Positions 1-9,294 of a stretch of DNA of 64,000 bases are shown one piece after another (the first letter of the stretch is position 1; each line of letters opens with the position of its first letter). Both the position numbers and the translations under genes were made by a program. The notes beneath the pieces are model-generated. The model was not told the DNA's origin. It worked only from the letters and a program-made list of their open reading frames with translations, and ran no database searches. The stretch is from DAIPXZ01 sp036782995. GTDB taxonomy: Bacteria > Bacillota > Clostridia > Saccharofermentanales > Saccharofermentanaceae. Where the stretch lies: assembly GCA_036782995.1 (NCBI GenBank), contig DAIPXZ010000001.1, positions 186,001 through 250,000 on the forward strand, written 5' to 3'.

Positions 1-759
1 CGGAACACCCCAAGGTGTAACAGGACCCGGCAGACCGATCGGAGACTTACCTTCACCACCACCATGCGGGTGATCGTTCGGGTTCATAACCACACCACGA
101 ACGCTCGGGCGAACACCCAAGTGACGTTTACGGCCGGCTTTACCAAGAGAAACATTCTCATGCTCATTGTTACCGATTGTACCGATTGTTGCTCGGCAAA
201 GAACGGATACCATACGTACTTCACCGGAAGGGAGACGTACCTGTGCGAAATCGTTTTCTTTTGCCATGAGCTGTGCGCTTGCGCCCGCTGTACGGACCAT
301 TTGAGCACCCTTGCCCGGCTTCATCTCGATATTGTGAATCACAGTACCAACAGGAATGTTAGCAATCGGAAGTGCGTTACCGCTGACGATATCAGCATCA
401 GCTCCGCTTACTACCTTGTCGCCTACCTTAGCGCCCTGAGGTGCTAGGATGTAGGACTTCAAACCATCAGCATATTGCAATAAAGCAAGGAAAGCTGTGC
501 GGTTCGGATCGTACTCAATTGCAACGATTGTTGCAGGGATGCCATCCTTTGTTCTCTTCCAGTCAATTACACGAATCTTACGACGGTTTCCGCCGCCGAT
601 GTGGCGAACGGTGATACGTCCGTAGCTGTTACGTCCGCCTGACTTGTTGCTGGCAACGAGCAGATTCTTCTCAGGATTCTTCTTGGTAAGTACCGAATAA
701 TCCGTGACAGTCATCTGACGTCGAGCAGGAGAAGTTGGATTAAAATTCTTAACTGCCAT
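1..759 (-). CDS. rplB: 50S ribosomal protein L2, C-terminus cut by window edge
   Basis: L2 is a primary 23S rRNA-binding protein near the peptidyl transferase centre. The first 253 codons are present, starting MAVKNFNPTSPARRQM. The conserved stretch around HPHGGGEGKSPIG lies close to the window edge, so roughly the last 20-25 residues are missing. An AGGAG-type ribosome binding site precedes the ATG. It is the fifth gene of the S10 operon in the usual order S10-L3-L4-L23-L2, 30 bases after rplW. Identification rests on family-wide conservation and gene order. Confidence 0.98.
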   Translation of the reverse strand, partial: MAVKNFNPTSPARRQMTVTDYSVLTKKNPEKNLLVASNKSGGRNSYGRITVRHIGGGNRRKIRVIDWKRTKDGIPATIVAIEYDPNRTAFLALLQYADGLKSYILAPQGAKVGDKVVSGADADIVSGNALPIANIPVGTVIHNIEMKPGKGAQMVRTAGASAQLMAKENDFAQVRLPSGEVRMVSVLCRATIGTIGNNEHENVSLGKAGRKRHLGVRPSVRGVVMNPNDHPHGGGEGKSPIGLPGPVTPWGVP

Positions 760-789
760 CTTTTTTCACTCCTTCACTAATCAGGCCGA

Positions 790-1146
790 TTACTGGCCAA
801 ATCCAAATTCTTCAATGGATGTCTTGTACTTCGTGGCAACCTTTGTGGACTTGCCACCCTTGCCTAAGTAAGAATCATCCTTTGCTTCTGTAGCGATCGT
901 AACGATTGCCTTCTTCCAAGACGGTGTGAAGCCGGAAACATAACGCTGTCTCTTCTCTTTACCGTCGTAACGTGTGGTATTCACTGCGATTACCTTAACG
1001 CCGAACAATTGTTGAACTGCATTGCGAATGTCCGTCTTTGTTGCATCTTTTGCTACTTCAAAAGCGTACTTTCCCAATTCAATCTCACCTGCACTCTTTT
1101 CTGTTAAAAGAGGCTTAATGATGATGTCTTGCGGTGCCTTACTCAT
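790..1146 (-). CDS. rplW: 50S ribosomal protein L23
   Basis: L23 binds 23S rRNA at the polypeptide exit tunnel and is the docking site for SRP and trigger factor. The 118-residue protein starts MSKAPQDIIIKPLLTEKS, with the conserved PLLTEKS motif. The later FGVKVIAVNT and KKAIVTI stretches also fit L23. Its ATG overlaps the rplD stop by four bases, which implies translational coupling. The length is slightly above the family norm of about 95-100 because of a C-terminal extension. Confidence 0.97.
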   Translation of the reverse strand: MSKAPQDIIIKPLLTEKSAGEIELGKYAFEVAKDATKTDIRNAVQQLFGVKVIAVNTTRYDGKEKRQRYVSGFTPSWKKAIVTIATEAKDDSYLGKGGKSTKVATKYKTSIEEFGFGQ

Positions 1147-1766
1147 ACGTACACCTCCTGAATCTTTTCTGCTGCTTCCTTCGTCATGATGAAGGAATCA
1201 TACTTCAAAATATCGAAGACGTTGATTGTGTTGGTAAAAGCTGTCTTCACAGTAGGAATGTTTCTTGCAGACAATTCTACGTTTTCGTTCTTCTCACCGA
1301 GAACAACAAGTGCAGAATCCGCAACCTTCAAAGCCTTCAAAACGTCAACCATCTTCTTGGTCTTGATTTCATCGAAAGCAAGTCCGTCTACAACGATGAC
1401 TTTGTTATCGATCATCTTCGCGGAGAAAGCAGACTTCATTGCAAGTCTTCTTACCTTCTTCGGAATGGTATAGCTGTAATCTCTCGGCTTTGGCCCAAAG
1501 ATGATGCCGCCACCGACGTATTGTGCAGAACGTGTAGAACCGTGACGAGCACGACCAGTACCCTTCTGACGATATGGGCGCTTACCGCCGCCTCTGACTT
1601 CGCTTCTTGTCTTAGTGGAGTGTGTTCCCTGACGACGATTTGCAAGAATGTTTAAAACAACTGCATGCATCGCGGACTTGTTTGGCTCAATTCCGAAGAT
1701 ATCATCGGAAAGTTCCATCTGTCCTGTAACGGCTCCACTCAGATTATAGATATCTATTTTAGCCAT
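1143..1766 (-). CDS. rplD: 50S ribosomal protein L4
   Basis: L4 lines the exit tunnel and assembles early on 23S rRNA. The 207-residue length is normal. The internal loop that reaches the tunnel is recognisable as GGGKRPYRQKGTGRARHG at about residues 60-77. It lies between rplC and rplW, as in other S10 operons. In gammaproteobacteria L4 represses its own operon through the S10 leader; I cannot tell whether that happens here. Confidence 0.98.
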   Translation of the reverse strand: MAKIDIYNLSGAVTGQMELSDDIFGIEPNKSAMHAVVLNILANRRQGTHSTKTRSEVRGGGKRPYRQKGTGRARHGSTRSAQYVGGGIIFGPKPRDYSYTIPKKVRRLAMKSAFSAKMIDNKVIVVDGLAFDEIKTKKMVDVLKALKVADSALVVLGEKNENVELSARNIPTVKTAFTNTINVFDILKYDSFIMTKEAAEKIQEVYV

Positions 1767-1791
1767 TTTTCTCGTTCCTCCTTATGCCGGA

Positions 1792-2421
1792 TTATTTCGC
1801 CTTGACGGATGACTTAATGGAAAGTACGCCACCCTTCGGGCCTGGGACCGCGCCTTTAAGAACGAGAATCCCTCTCTCACCGTCCACAAGGACGACACTC
1901 AAATTTTGAACTGTGCAATGATCAACACCCATATGTCCAGGCATCTTCTTGCCCTTAATAACACGAGCAGGTGTTGTGTTTGCGCCCATGGAACCAACAC
2001 GTCTGTGGTACATGGAACCGTGACCACCCGGGCCACCCTTTTGTCCGTGACGCTTAATGTTACCAGCGAAGCCTTTACCTTTGGAAACGCCGCTTACATC
2101 AACGTGATCACCGACATTAAACATTTCGGAAACCTTGATTTCCTGTGCGATGGAGAAGTCATCCTCCGTCTTGAATTCGCGGATTGTGCGCTTTGCAGGC
2201 ACGTTCGCCGCTGCGAACTGTCCCTTGTCCGGCTTGTTTACAAGCTTCTCGCGAATGTCGCCGATTGCGACCTTCACAGCCTTGTAGCCGTCATTCTCTA
2301 CCGTTTTGTTCTGAATAACAAGCATAGGCTCGCATTCAATAACGGTTGCCGGAATCGCAATACCGTTCTCATCGAACAGCTGTGTCATGCCGGCTTTCTT
2401 GCCAAGTACGAATTTTGTCAT
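1792..2421 (-). CDS. rplC: 50S ribosomal protein L3
   Basis: L3 is an early-assembly large-subunit protein near the peptidyl transferase centre. The 209 residues begin MTKFVLGKKAGMTQLFDENG. The protein carries the conserved GKGFAGNIKRH and GHMG segments. A strong AGGAGG-type ribosome binding site precedes the ATG. It is the second gene of the S10 operon, with about 105 bases between it and rpsJ. Confidence 0.98.
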   Translation of the reverse strand: MTKFVLGKKAGMTQLFDENGIAIPATVIECEPMLVIQNKTVENDGYKAVKVAIGDIREKLVNKPDKGQFAAANVPAKRTIREFKTEDDFSIAQEIKVSEMFNVGDHVDVSGVSKGKGFAGNIKRHGQKGGPGGHGSMYHRRVGSMGANTTPARVIKGKKMPGHMGVDHCTVQNLSVVLVDGERGILVLKGAVPGPKGGVLSIKSSVKAK

Positions 2422-2526
2422 TGTTTCTTCCTCCTATTTAGGTTATTGGTTCACGGTGCTTGATCATCCGTGAACATGACCTCCGCTTATCGCCTGCCTT
2501 GACGTGCAGATGACGCGGAAAAAGCC

Positions 2527-2838
2527 TTAAGCCTTGAGCTCAATGCTCACGCCTGCAGGCATGTCAAGCTTCATTAGTGCATCAACAGTCTTCTGGTTCG
2601 GCGCAAAAATGTCGATGAGACGCTTGTGCGTGCGAAGCTCGAACTGCTCACGAGAATCCTTATCCTTGTGTGGAGAACGAAGGATTGTTGTGATTTCCTT
2701 TTCGGTAGGAAGCGGAATCGGTCCGGAAAAGCTTGCGCCTGTTCTCGTTACCGTCTCAACAATTCTCTGTGCGCTCGCATCAAGGAGCTCGTGATCATAA
2801 GCCTTAAGCTTAATTCTGATCTTTTGGTTTGTTGCCAT
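2527..2838 (-). CDS. rpsJ: 30S ribosomal protein S10
   Basis: S10 is a small-subunit head protein; in many bacteria it also binds NusB in antitermination complexes. The start MATNQKIRIKLKAYDHELL was chosen because GGAGG lies eight bases upstream of this ATG. An in-frame TTG five codons earlier would put the ribosome binding site inside the coding sequence. The resulting 103 residues match the family (102-105). It is the first gene of the operon, behind a leader of about 270 nt. Confidence 0.97.
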   Translation of the reverse strand: MATNQKIRIKLKAYDHELLDASAQRIVETVTRTGASFSGPIPLPTEKEITTILRSPHKDKDSREQFELRTHKRLIDIFAPNQKTVDALMKLDMPAGVSIELKA

Positions 2839-3118
2839 GTTGTTTTCCTCCAAATCTTTGCTGTTTTTGTTTCAACCGAGTCCGGCGTTTCCTCTGTACC
2901 CATCGAAAAACCCAGGAGACCAGTTACTGCATATCGCAGCACTTTGGGCCTGGGCATGTGCTTATGATACAAAACACACGCTGTACTCTTACTGAATCGC
3001 AAGGAATCAAGTTCCTCACTGCTCTGCCTAAGTTACCCGTTCTTCTAAGCACAGCAGGCTCATCCGTACGGCAATCTCAAGCATCAACGCTTTTGCGCGC
3101 ATTTGTCGCGCGATAAAG
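2839..3118 (-). other. S10 operon 5' leader, no gene seen
   Basis: About 270 bases separate the predicted transcription start near 3112 from the rpsJ ATG. The short open frames here show no ribosome binding site or recognisable protein. The length would allow an RNA control element, but I did not find a motif I can name. Confidence 0.45.
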
Positions 3119-3147
3119 AGTATATCGCAGATATAGTGTGATTGCAA
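3119..3147 (-). promoter_or_regulatory. Promoter of the S10 ribosomal operon
   Basis: On the minus strand, TTGCAA (3142-3147) is followed by a 17-base spacer and TATACT (3119-3124). This is a strong sigma-A-type promoter pointing at rpsJ, and nothing else lies between it and the gene. Confidence 0.8.
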
Positions 3148-3252
3148 GCATTATTTTTGGAAATGTGAATTATTTTGTTCGGGCCAGCAAATGCCGTGTT
3201 TTCAAGCCCTTCACGGTATGTGGCGCAGGATAGTTTATTCGCGAAATGTATA

Positions 3253-4179
3253 TTACGCTTTTTTTGATGCTCCTGCAAGAAGTGCTTTTACTTCATCGCA
3301 AGAGAAGTGATATTTTTTATCGCAAAAGTGACATTCAAGATCAATTCCGTTTGCATCTTGGGACAAGTCGAACAAATCCTTCGTCCCAAGCGTCAAAAGA
3401 TTTCGTTCCATGCGGTCACGAGAGCAATTGCATTCGTATTGAACCTTTTGTCCGGAAAGGTAGCAAATATTCTCATCACCGAGAAACATGTCAAGAATTT
3501 GCTCCGGTGACATGCCTTCGCCTAGAAGATAAGATACTTCCGGGAATCCTCCTGAAACACGCTTTTCGAGGTACTCGATTGTCTCCTCATCTGCGCCCGG
3601 CATCAGCTGGATCATGAAGCCGCCTGCATGCGTGACACCTTCAGCATCAATAGAAACGCCGAGAGAAACAATAGATGGTGTTTGTTCTGACGCGGCAAGA
3701 TAATAGGTGAAATCTTCAGCAATTTCGCCGGAAACCAGTTCGACCGAGCCAACATAGGGTTCTTTCAATCCAAAATCCTTAACGATAGTCAATTTCCCTT
3801 TGCCAACCGCCGCACCAACGTCGAGCTTCCCCGGACGAAGATACCCCGTGGGCACAATCGGCGACAGACAATAGCCGCGCACGTTTCCTCGGTTATCCGC
3901 AACCGCGGTCATGCCCTGAAGCGGGCCATCGGAACGAATATTTGCCGTCAACGAATCACCGTCACTTTTGAGAGTGTCAGCAATCAAAAGAGTTCCTGTC
4001 AGAAAACGTCCAAAAGCCGCCGTCGCTACCGGCGAAGTACCATGAATGGCAAATGCGCGCTTCACAAGATTCGTCGAACGAATCGCCGCTGCGCGGACTT
4101 TGCCCTCAAGAGCGCTTGCTTTACAAAGGTAATCACTTCCATCTGTGGGAGAGCCGGGTGCTACATAAAAATTATCCAT
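3253..4179 (-). CDS. hslO: Hsp33 redox-regulated holdase chaperone
   Basis: Hsp33 is a cytosolic holdase that becomes active when its zinc centre is oxidised. The 308-residue length fits the family. The C-terminal redox switch is present as ECNC (about residue 249) and CHFC (about residue 282), matching the CxC...CxxC zinc-binding pattern. The N-terminal chaperone domain contains the typical GPLQGM segment. The methyltransferase gene lies 18 bases upstream on the same strand, so the two may be cotranscribed. Confidence 0.96.
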   Translation of the reverse strand: MDNFYVAPGSPTDGSDYLCKASALEGKVRAAAIRSTNLVKRAFAIHGTSPVATAAFGRFLTGTLLIADTLKSDGDSLTANIRSDGPLQGMTAVADNRGNVRGYCLSPIVPTGYLRPGKLDVGAAVGKGKLTIVKDFGLKEPYVGSVELVSGEIAEDFTYYLAASEQTPSIVSLGVSIDAEGVTHAGGFMIQLMPGADEETIEYLEKRVSGGFPEVSYLLGEGMSPEQILDMFLGDENICYLSGQKVQYECNCSRDRMERNLLTLGTKDLFDLSQDANGIDLECHFCDKKYHFSCDEVKALLAGASKKA

Positions 4180-4197
4180 TGATTTATCTCTTTCTCA

Positions 4198-4974
4198 TTA
4201 TTCATTCGGGCGTTGAACGACATAGAACACGCGTTCATCCGTCGCAGACGGAGCTCGCATCTTAAGGTCGCCATATATCCCCTTGCATTGGAGTCCCGCC
4301 GAATCAATCAAGGAGAGCAATGCTTCGTGGGAATAAAACTTTTCGGTAATTTCGGTATCCTCGCGGGAATATAAACCGCTTTGTTCTTTGAAAAACGCCG
4401 TCACCATCGCGCGATTTTTCTTTGTCTTTGGTTGATAATGGTTCTCCCAAAGCACGGTGTAATCATCGTCAATGTCATAAAAAAATTCTTCGCCGAGAGA
4501 TGTAGTGAAGTGCGTCTCGGTGGCAACATCAAAAACGAACAATCCGCCTGGTTGCAGGAAGTTGTGAAACGATGCAAGCAGTTTGGCAATCCCCTTTTCA
4601 TCAGGAATATGATTTATCGTATCCAAAAGGCTCGTGAAAACATCAACAGAGCCGAACAAATCCAGTTTTCGCATATCCTGACAAAGGAAAAGCACGCCTT
4701 CGTGGCCATCGCGCGTCGAAGCGATTTGAAGCATTTCGGGAGATATGTCGATTCCGATTACATCATATCCTAAATCCCGCAAAGCCAAAGTGACGCTTCC
4801 CGTGCCGCATCCTAGGTCGCAAAGAAGCAGCCTTCCGTTATCTCCTTGCCCTTCGATGCCCTTGTTACCATGCTTTTGCACCAAACGATGCACAAAAGAG
4901 GCCCAGGCGTCGGGGGCGACGTCACTTTGAAAAGCGTCATACAATTTTGCGAGCGCGTTATATTCCGTACCCAT
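4198..4974 (-). CDS. Class I SAM-dependent methyltransferase
   Basis: The 258-residue protein has the class I methyltransferase fold. Motif I is LLCDLGCGTGSVTLAL (about residues 50-65) and binds SAM. It is followed by the acidic loop GIDISPEML, CQDMRKL, and a later YSHEALLSLIDSAGL segment typical of Methyltransf_25-type enzymes. The substrate cannot be read from the sequence. The gene ends two bases from the start-side neighbour's coding region (M23 gene stop at 4977), so it probably belongs to the same transcript as ftsE-ftsX-M23. Confidence 0.85.
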   Translation of the reverse strand: MGTEYNALAKLYDAFQSDVAPDAWASFVHRLVQKHGNKGIEGQGDNGRLLLCDLGCGTGSVTLALRDLGYDVIGIDISPEMLQIASTRDGHEGVLFLCQDMRKLDLFGSVDVFTSLLDTINHIPDEKGIAKLLASFHNFLQPGGLFVFDVATETHFTTSLGEEFFYDIDDDYTVLWENHYQPKTKKNRAMVTAFFKEQSGLYSREDTEITEKFYSHEALLSLIDSAGLQCKGIYGDLKMRAPSATDERVFYVVQRPNE

Positions 4975-4976
4975 AA

Positions 4977-6242
4977 TTATCCTTGGATATACGGAAGCGG
5001 ATCAACTTTTGTTCCGTTCACGCGAACTTCAAAGTGTAAGTGTGCACCGGTAGATGTGCCTGTGCTACCGCACTCCGCTATGGTCTGACCTGCAGTTACA
5101 GTGTCGCCGGTATGCACATAAACATCACGACAATGTCCATAAAGGGTAGATATGCCGTCACCGTGGTCAATTACACAATAATTTCCGTAGTTCGTTCCGC
5201 CAGTATTCTGGCCTTCGACTGGTTCGGACACTAAGATTACCGTTCCGTCAGCGGCCGCAACAATCGGGTTACCATATACGCCGCCCAAATCGACACCCCA
5301 GTGCATTTTATAGACGTGGTATACGGGATGATAGCGATTACCAAATGGCGAATAAACAGTATAATCGCCTGGATATGGCCATGTCATCGTTCCTGACGGT
5401 GTAGGTGAGGTCGTTCCGCTACCTCCGGAAGAAGGATTTCTGGACTGATCCAACTGACGCTGCAGTCTCGCGATTTCATCATCGAGGCGTTCTGCTTCGT
5501 CTAAAAACGAGTCTTCTTTTTGTTGCCATGATGATAATTGAGACTCCGCCAGGTCCAACGCATCCTGCGTTACACCTATTCTCGCCTCAAGCTCAGCCAA
5601 TTGTGCCTGTTTTTCTTCGGCAATTGCTTGCATATCCTCGGCTTCCTGCAACGCGATTTCCGTTTGCAATTCAGCGTCATCTAATGCAATTTGCATTTCA
5701 TCCATGATTTGTTGATCAGCATCACCGATTAAGGCGATGATTTCAATATTTGTAAAGAAACCTGCCAAGCTATCCGATTCCAAAAGAATCTCCAGTGTCG
5801 ACTTGTTCTGGTATTCGAACATAATACTGATTCGTTCAGAGTATTGAAGTCTTTTTTGTTCCAATGCTTCTTGCGATGTGATATATGCGTCAAGGGCCTC
5901 TTGCTTGGCAATCAATGCTGCCGCATATTGTTGCGCAATCAATTCATATTGCGCCATTTGCTCATCACTCAAGCCTTGAAGCTTAGACAATTCGCCAGTC
6001 AAATGTTCACGTTCTTCCGATAGCTGGTCAATCATCTCACTCGCTTCTTCGGCAGCTTGTCTTGCCTCATCGCGGTCTCTTCGCGCCTCATCAATATCTT
6101 GCTGCGGCGTATATGTCAAAAAAGGATTTACCGGTACGGCTTCTAGGGTTTTCACCGATTGGCTACCGACGCAAAGCAGTGCCGTTACCAACACAATGGA
6201 AACAGAGCGTATCATGCTCTTCTTTATAGATAATGAACGCAT
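4977..6242 (-). CDS. Coiled-coil M23 (LytM) peptidoglycan hydrolase, CwlO/PcsB/EnvC-like
   Basis: A secreted cell-wall endopeptidase. An N-terminal hydrophobic segment (about residues 8-30) acts as signal or anchor. It is followed by a long coiled coil (about 45-265), a Ser/Gly/Thr/Pro linker, and a C-terminal M23 domain. The metal ligands are present: H and D in HWGVD and the final HLH in GAHLHFEV, so the domain is likely active rather than a degenerate EnvC-type activator. It lies directly downstream of ftsX. In Gram-positive bacteria FtsEX controls coiled-coil hydrolases such as PcsB and CwlO, which suggests this protein is the FtsEX partner. Confidence 0.9.
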   Translation of the reverse strand: MRSLSIKKSMIRSVSIVLVTALLCVGSQSVKTLEAVPVNPFLTYTPQQDIDEARRDRDEARQAAEEASEMIDQLSEEREHLTGELSKLQGLSDEQMAQYELIAQQYAAALIAKQEALDAYITSQEALEQKRLQYSERISIMFEYQNKSTLEILLESDSLAGFFTNIEIIALIGDADQQIMDEMQIALDDAELQTEIALQEAEDMQAIAEEKQAQLAELEARIGVTQDALDLAESQLSSWQQKEDSFLDEAERLDDEIARLQRQLDQSRNPSSGGSGTTSPTPSGTMTWPYPGDYTVYSPFGNRYHPVYHVYKMHWGVDLGGVYGNPIVAAADGTVILVSEPVEGQNTGGTNYGNYCVIDHGDGISTLYGHCRDVYVHTGDTVTAGQTIAECGSTGTSTGAHLHFEVRVNGTKVDPLPYIQG

Positions 6243-6254
6243 AAGTTTTCCTCC

Positions 6255-7154
6255 TTACACCTTAATATACTTACGTACAGCGATGCCGCTTCCGATGGCG
6301 CCGATTACAATACCCGAAACAAGGCAAAGCACAAGCACCCAAATCGCCAAACGATTGGCCGGTAGCAACGCATAATAACTCGAAACTTCAATCTTCGCCA
6401 TCATCCAATCATAGATGCGCGCGTATGAAAAGTATGTAATCAAAAACGCAAATATGGCGCTCATGCAACCAACAATACCGCCTTCGACGATATACGGAAG
6501 CCTAATATAACCATTTGTCGCACCAACGAACTTCATAATGGATATTTCCGTCGCACGAGAATAGACCGAAATACGTACCATATTACTAATAATAAAAAGC
6601 GAAATCAGAAAAAGGACAGCAAACGCAACTGCAGTACCGATATTAACGACCTTAGTCGTTTCAGTGAGAAAAAGCATTACGCGACTCTCTGTCATGACCT
6701 TGTTGACACCCGGAACGGCTTGAATATTCGTGACAACCTGTCCTGCATACGAAGGATCCTGCAATTGTACGGTAAATGTGTATGGCAAATAGGTATTGTA
6801 ATCAAAATCATCCAGAATCGAGGCACTGGAGCCCAGATTCGACTTGAACCGATTGTAATTCTGTTCCGGATTCAACATGGCAAAGGACTTTACATGTTCC
6901 GTGTCAGTTGATAGATACTGCGATACCATATTCAGTTCATCATTGGAGCAATTAAGCTTCATATAGATTTCAATCGGCGGCTGTTGTCCAACCTTCTTCA
7001 TAATATATCGGGCATCTGCCGAAAAAACGAAAAATACAGACATCAAAAGAAGCATGAGAAGAATGGTCGTCACAGAGGCAATCGTTACCAACGGGTGGCG
7101 AATGATGCCTTGAAAGCCTTCTTTTACTGAATTTCCAAATGCACGTATTGTCAT
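6255..7154 (-). CDS. ftsX: Cell division ABC transporter permease FtsX
   Basis: FtsX is the membrane partner of FtsE and transmits ATP hydrolysis to an extracellular peptidoglycan hydrolase. The 299-residue protein has one N-terminal membrane segment (about 22-43), a large extracellular loop, and three C-terminal membrane segments. The conserved stretch SRATEISIMKFVGAT before the third helix is diagnostic. Its ATG overlaps the ftsE stop by four bases. Confidence 0.95.
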   Translation of the reverse strand: MTIRAFGNSVKEGFQGIIRHPLVTIASVTTILLMLLLMSVFFVFSADARYIMKKVGQQPPIEIYMKLNCSNDELNMVSQYLSTDTEHVKSFAMLNPEQNYNRFKSNLGSSASILDDFDYNTYLPYTFTVQLQDPSYAGQVVTNIQAVPGVNKVMTESRVMLFLTETTKVVNIGTAVAFAVLFLISLFIISNMVRISVYSRATEISIMKFVGATNGYIRLPYIVEGGIVGCMSAIFAFLITYFSYARIYDWMMAKIEVSSYYALLPANRLAIWVLVLCLVSGIVIGAIGSGIAVRKYIKV

Positions 7155-7963
7155 TTTTCGTCCTCCCCTCTACTCGGCGGGAAGTCCGGAAGATCTTTGC
7201 ACATTTCGTCAAACGACACCATCTTCGGTGCGTTCATTTCCCATTCGTCAAAATCAGGCTTTGCCTTCTTCGACGTAGGTTTTAGAGCGCTATAACCGCT
7301 TCCTTTTTCGTCACGTACAATCAAACCGTCATCGATTTCAATAACGCGCTTCTTCATACGATCGACTAAATTGCTGTCATGGGTACAGATAAGCACGGTC
7401 GTGCCGTCTCGATTAATCTCCTGCAAAAGCGCCATAACGGATTCACTCGTTTGCGGATCCAAGTTACCTGTTGGTTCGTCGGCCACAATTAGCTTCGGAT
7501 TATTTAGCATGGCGCGTGCAATTGCGACACGCTGCTGTTCGCCGCCGGAAAGCTCCTGTGGCATCGATGAGCCCTTCTCGCGCAGGCCAACAATATTCAG
7601 TACGATATCAACCATTTGGTGGAGTCTCTTTTTGGATATACCAATGATTTCACCGGCAAATGCAACATTCTCTGCGACAGTCTTGCTCTCGATTAATCGG
7701 AAATCCTGGTAAATCATTCCAATTTGGCGGCGTAACACCGGAACCAATGCCCTGGGCATTTTAGATATACAGAAATGATCCAGCATAACCATGCCTGATG
7801 TTGGTCGCTCTTCTCTCGTAATACATTTCATGAGGGTGGATTTTCCAGAGCCACTCTTGCCGATAACAAAGACAAACTCGCCGTCTTCAATGACAAAACT
7901 GACGCCCTTTAATGCATCCGTGCCCGTTTTATAGGTTTTGCAAACATTTTCAAAGCGTATCAA
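7151..7963 (-). CDS. ftsE: Cell division ATP-binding protein FtsE
   Basis: ABC ATPase that drives FtsX. It has Walker A GKSGSGKSTLMK, signature LSGGEQQRVAIARA, Walker B LIVADEPTGNLD, and the switch histidine in CTHD. The start is a TTG (reads MIRFENVCKTY) with AAGG nine bases upstream. The 270-residue length exceeds the usual 220-230 because of a charged C-terminal extension of about 40 residues, ending FPPSRGEDEK. The extension is unlike standard FtsE and its role is unknown. Confidence 0.95.
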   Translation of the reverse strand: MIRFENVCKTYKTGTDALKGVSFVIEDGEFVFVIGKSGSGKSTLMKCITREERPTSGMVMLDHFCISKMPRALVPVLRRQIGMIYQDFRLIESKTVAENVAFAGEIIGISKKRLHQMVDIVLNIVGLREKGSSMPQELSGGEQQRVAIARAMLNNPKLIVADEPTGNLDPQTSESVMALLQEINRDGTTVLICTHDSNLVDRMKKRVIEIDDGLIVRDEKGSGYSALKPTSKKAKPDFDEWEMNAPKMVSFDEMCKDLPDFPPSRGEDEK

Positions 7964-7987
7964 TGATGGTTACCTTACTCTCTCCGT

Positions 7988-9085
7988 TTACCAAGTTGTT
8001 ATCCCTGAACCATTGCTTCGTTCCTGCTTCTCCAAATAGGTGCGAACCATTGCCGCGAGCTTAAAGAGAACCGCATCGTCAAAGCTTCGAAGATCCAATC
8101 CGGTAATCTTCTGCACCTTATCCAAACGATAGACTAGTGTGTTACGGTGAACAAACAGCTTTCTAGATGTTTCACTGCCGTTCAGGTTGTTTTCAAAGAA
8201 GCTCGCGATGGTCACCAAGGTATCGGAATCCAAAGATTCGTAGGCACCCTTCGGGAATACTTCGCTCAAGAACATATTGCAAAGCGTTGGCGGTAATTGA
8301 TAAATCAAACGGCCGAGGCCCAACTTGTCATATCGCATAATGAATTGTTCGCTCTCGAAAATGCTGCCGACACGAAGTGCAAGCATGGCTTCACGATAAG
8401 ATTTTGCGATATCGCGAAGTGTCGGAGCCGGCATACCGATACCGATATGGGCGCGAATCATGGATTCAGCATTCAAGTTATCTAAAATGGTGCTACTGAC
8501 CTCAACCAAGAAGCTGTTAAAACTATCACCTAAATCCATCACCAAAACAATGGTTTCCTCATCCATGGCAACAACACTCTGTGTCTTATTGTCTGGGAAA
8601 AGGTTTTGAAGAATCTCGAGACTCTCCGCGCCATCAGCCTTCGAAACACGAATGATAAAAACGATTCTCTTGGTGGCAAATGGAATCTTATACTCACGAG
8701 CCTTCAACGGAATATCTCCCGGCAACTCGTTTTCGAGCAAAACGCTCTTGATAAATGTCTCTCTCTCGACATCTGTGTTTCTCTCTCGCATCGCTGCCTT
8801 TATCCATTGAGCCATCAGCTCCAGATATTTACGGGCGATTGGATCAACACCGGCAATAAATGCAATGTATTGGGTTTGTTCCCCGATAATAACCTTCATA
8901 TAGGTCTTTCCGGCTGTGCTTGCAAAAAGCTCATCCGAAAGCAAAACCGCTCTCGCACTCGAATCCTCAATACCTTCCCAAGCAGGGTCCGTACAAGCGA
9001 TGACCATACCAGATGCATCCATAACGCCGACCGTCATGTCGAGGATTTTCTTGGCTTCGCGCATACATTTCTTCAATTCTTCCAT
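7988..9085 (-). CDS. PucR/CdaR-type transcriptional regulator
   Basis: Cytosolic regulator with an N-terminal sensory region and a C-terminal PucR-type helix-turn-helix. The HTH is visible in the last 60 residues: SFFENNLNGSETSRKLFVHR followed by NTLVYRLDKVQKITGLD, the layout of CdaR sugar-diacid regulators. I start at MEELKKCMREAKKI because AAGGTG lies six bases upstream; an ATG 13 codons earlier (9124) is possible but has a weaker site. Just upstream (9295-10410) lies an ABC ATPase for sugar import, which it may control. The ligand is unknown. Confidence 0.85.
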   Translation of the reverse strand: MEELKKCMREAKKILDMTVGVMDASGMVIACTDPAWEGIEDSSARAVLLSDELFASTAGKTYMKVIIGEQTQYIAFIAGVDPIARKYLELMAQWIKAAMRERNTDVERETFIKSVLLENELPGDIPLKAREYKIPFATKRIVFIIRVSKADGAESLEILQNLFPDNKTQSVVAMDEETIVLVMDLGDSFNSFLVEVSSTILDNLNAESMIRAHIGIGMPAPTLRDIAKSYREAMLALRVGSIFESEQFIMRYDKLGLGRLIYQLPPTLCNMFLSEVFPKGAYESLDSDTLVTIASFFENNLNGSETSRKLFVHRNTLVYRLDKVQKITGLDLRSFDDAVLFKLAAMVRTYLEKQERSNGSGITTW

Positions 9086-9223
9086 ATGTTTCACCTTATC
9101 ACTTTCATGAAATCGTGTATCCATTATGAGATAGACCTATAGAGATAGCGATAAATCTACACAGATAATCTTAAACGTTTCGCGAAAAAGATGCAACAAA
9201 AAACATAACTCAACAGGTTTTCC

Positions 9224-9268
9224 AAAAAAATGAACCGGCTGTCTTCCGAAACGGAAGGCAGCCGGCTT
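9224..9268 (-). terminator. Rho-independent terminator after the ABC ATPase gene
   Basis: On the minus strand, arms built around AGCCGGCTGCCTTCCG and GGAAGACAGCCGGT enclose a short loop, followed by a run of seven T. It lies 27 bases past the stop of the 9295-10410 gene. Confidence 0.85.
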
Positions 9269-9294
9269 CAAACGAATGAATGAACGTAAATGGA

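Noticed and set aside
64..447. 127-codon plus-strand open frame over rplB
   Set aside because: It is the antisense shadow of ribosomal protein L2, with no ribosome binding site and no recognisable protein.
3084..3278. 64-codon minus-strand frame between hslO and the S10 promoter
   Set aside because: Overlaps the S10 promoter and the hslO end; no ribosome binding site or family.
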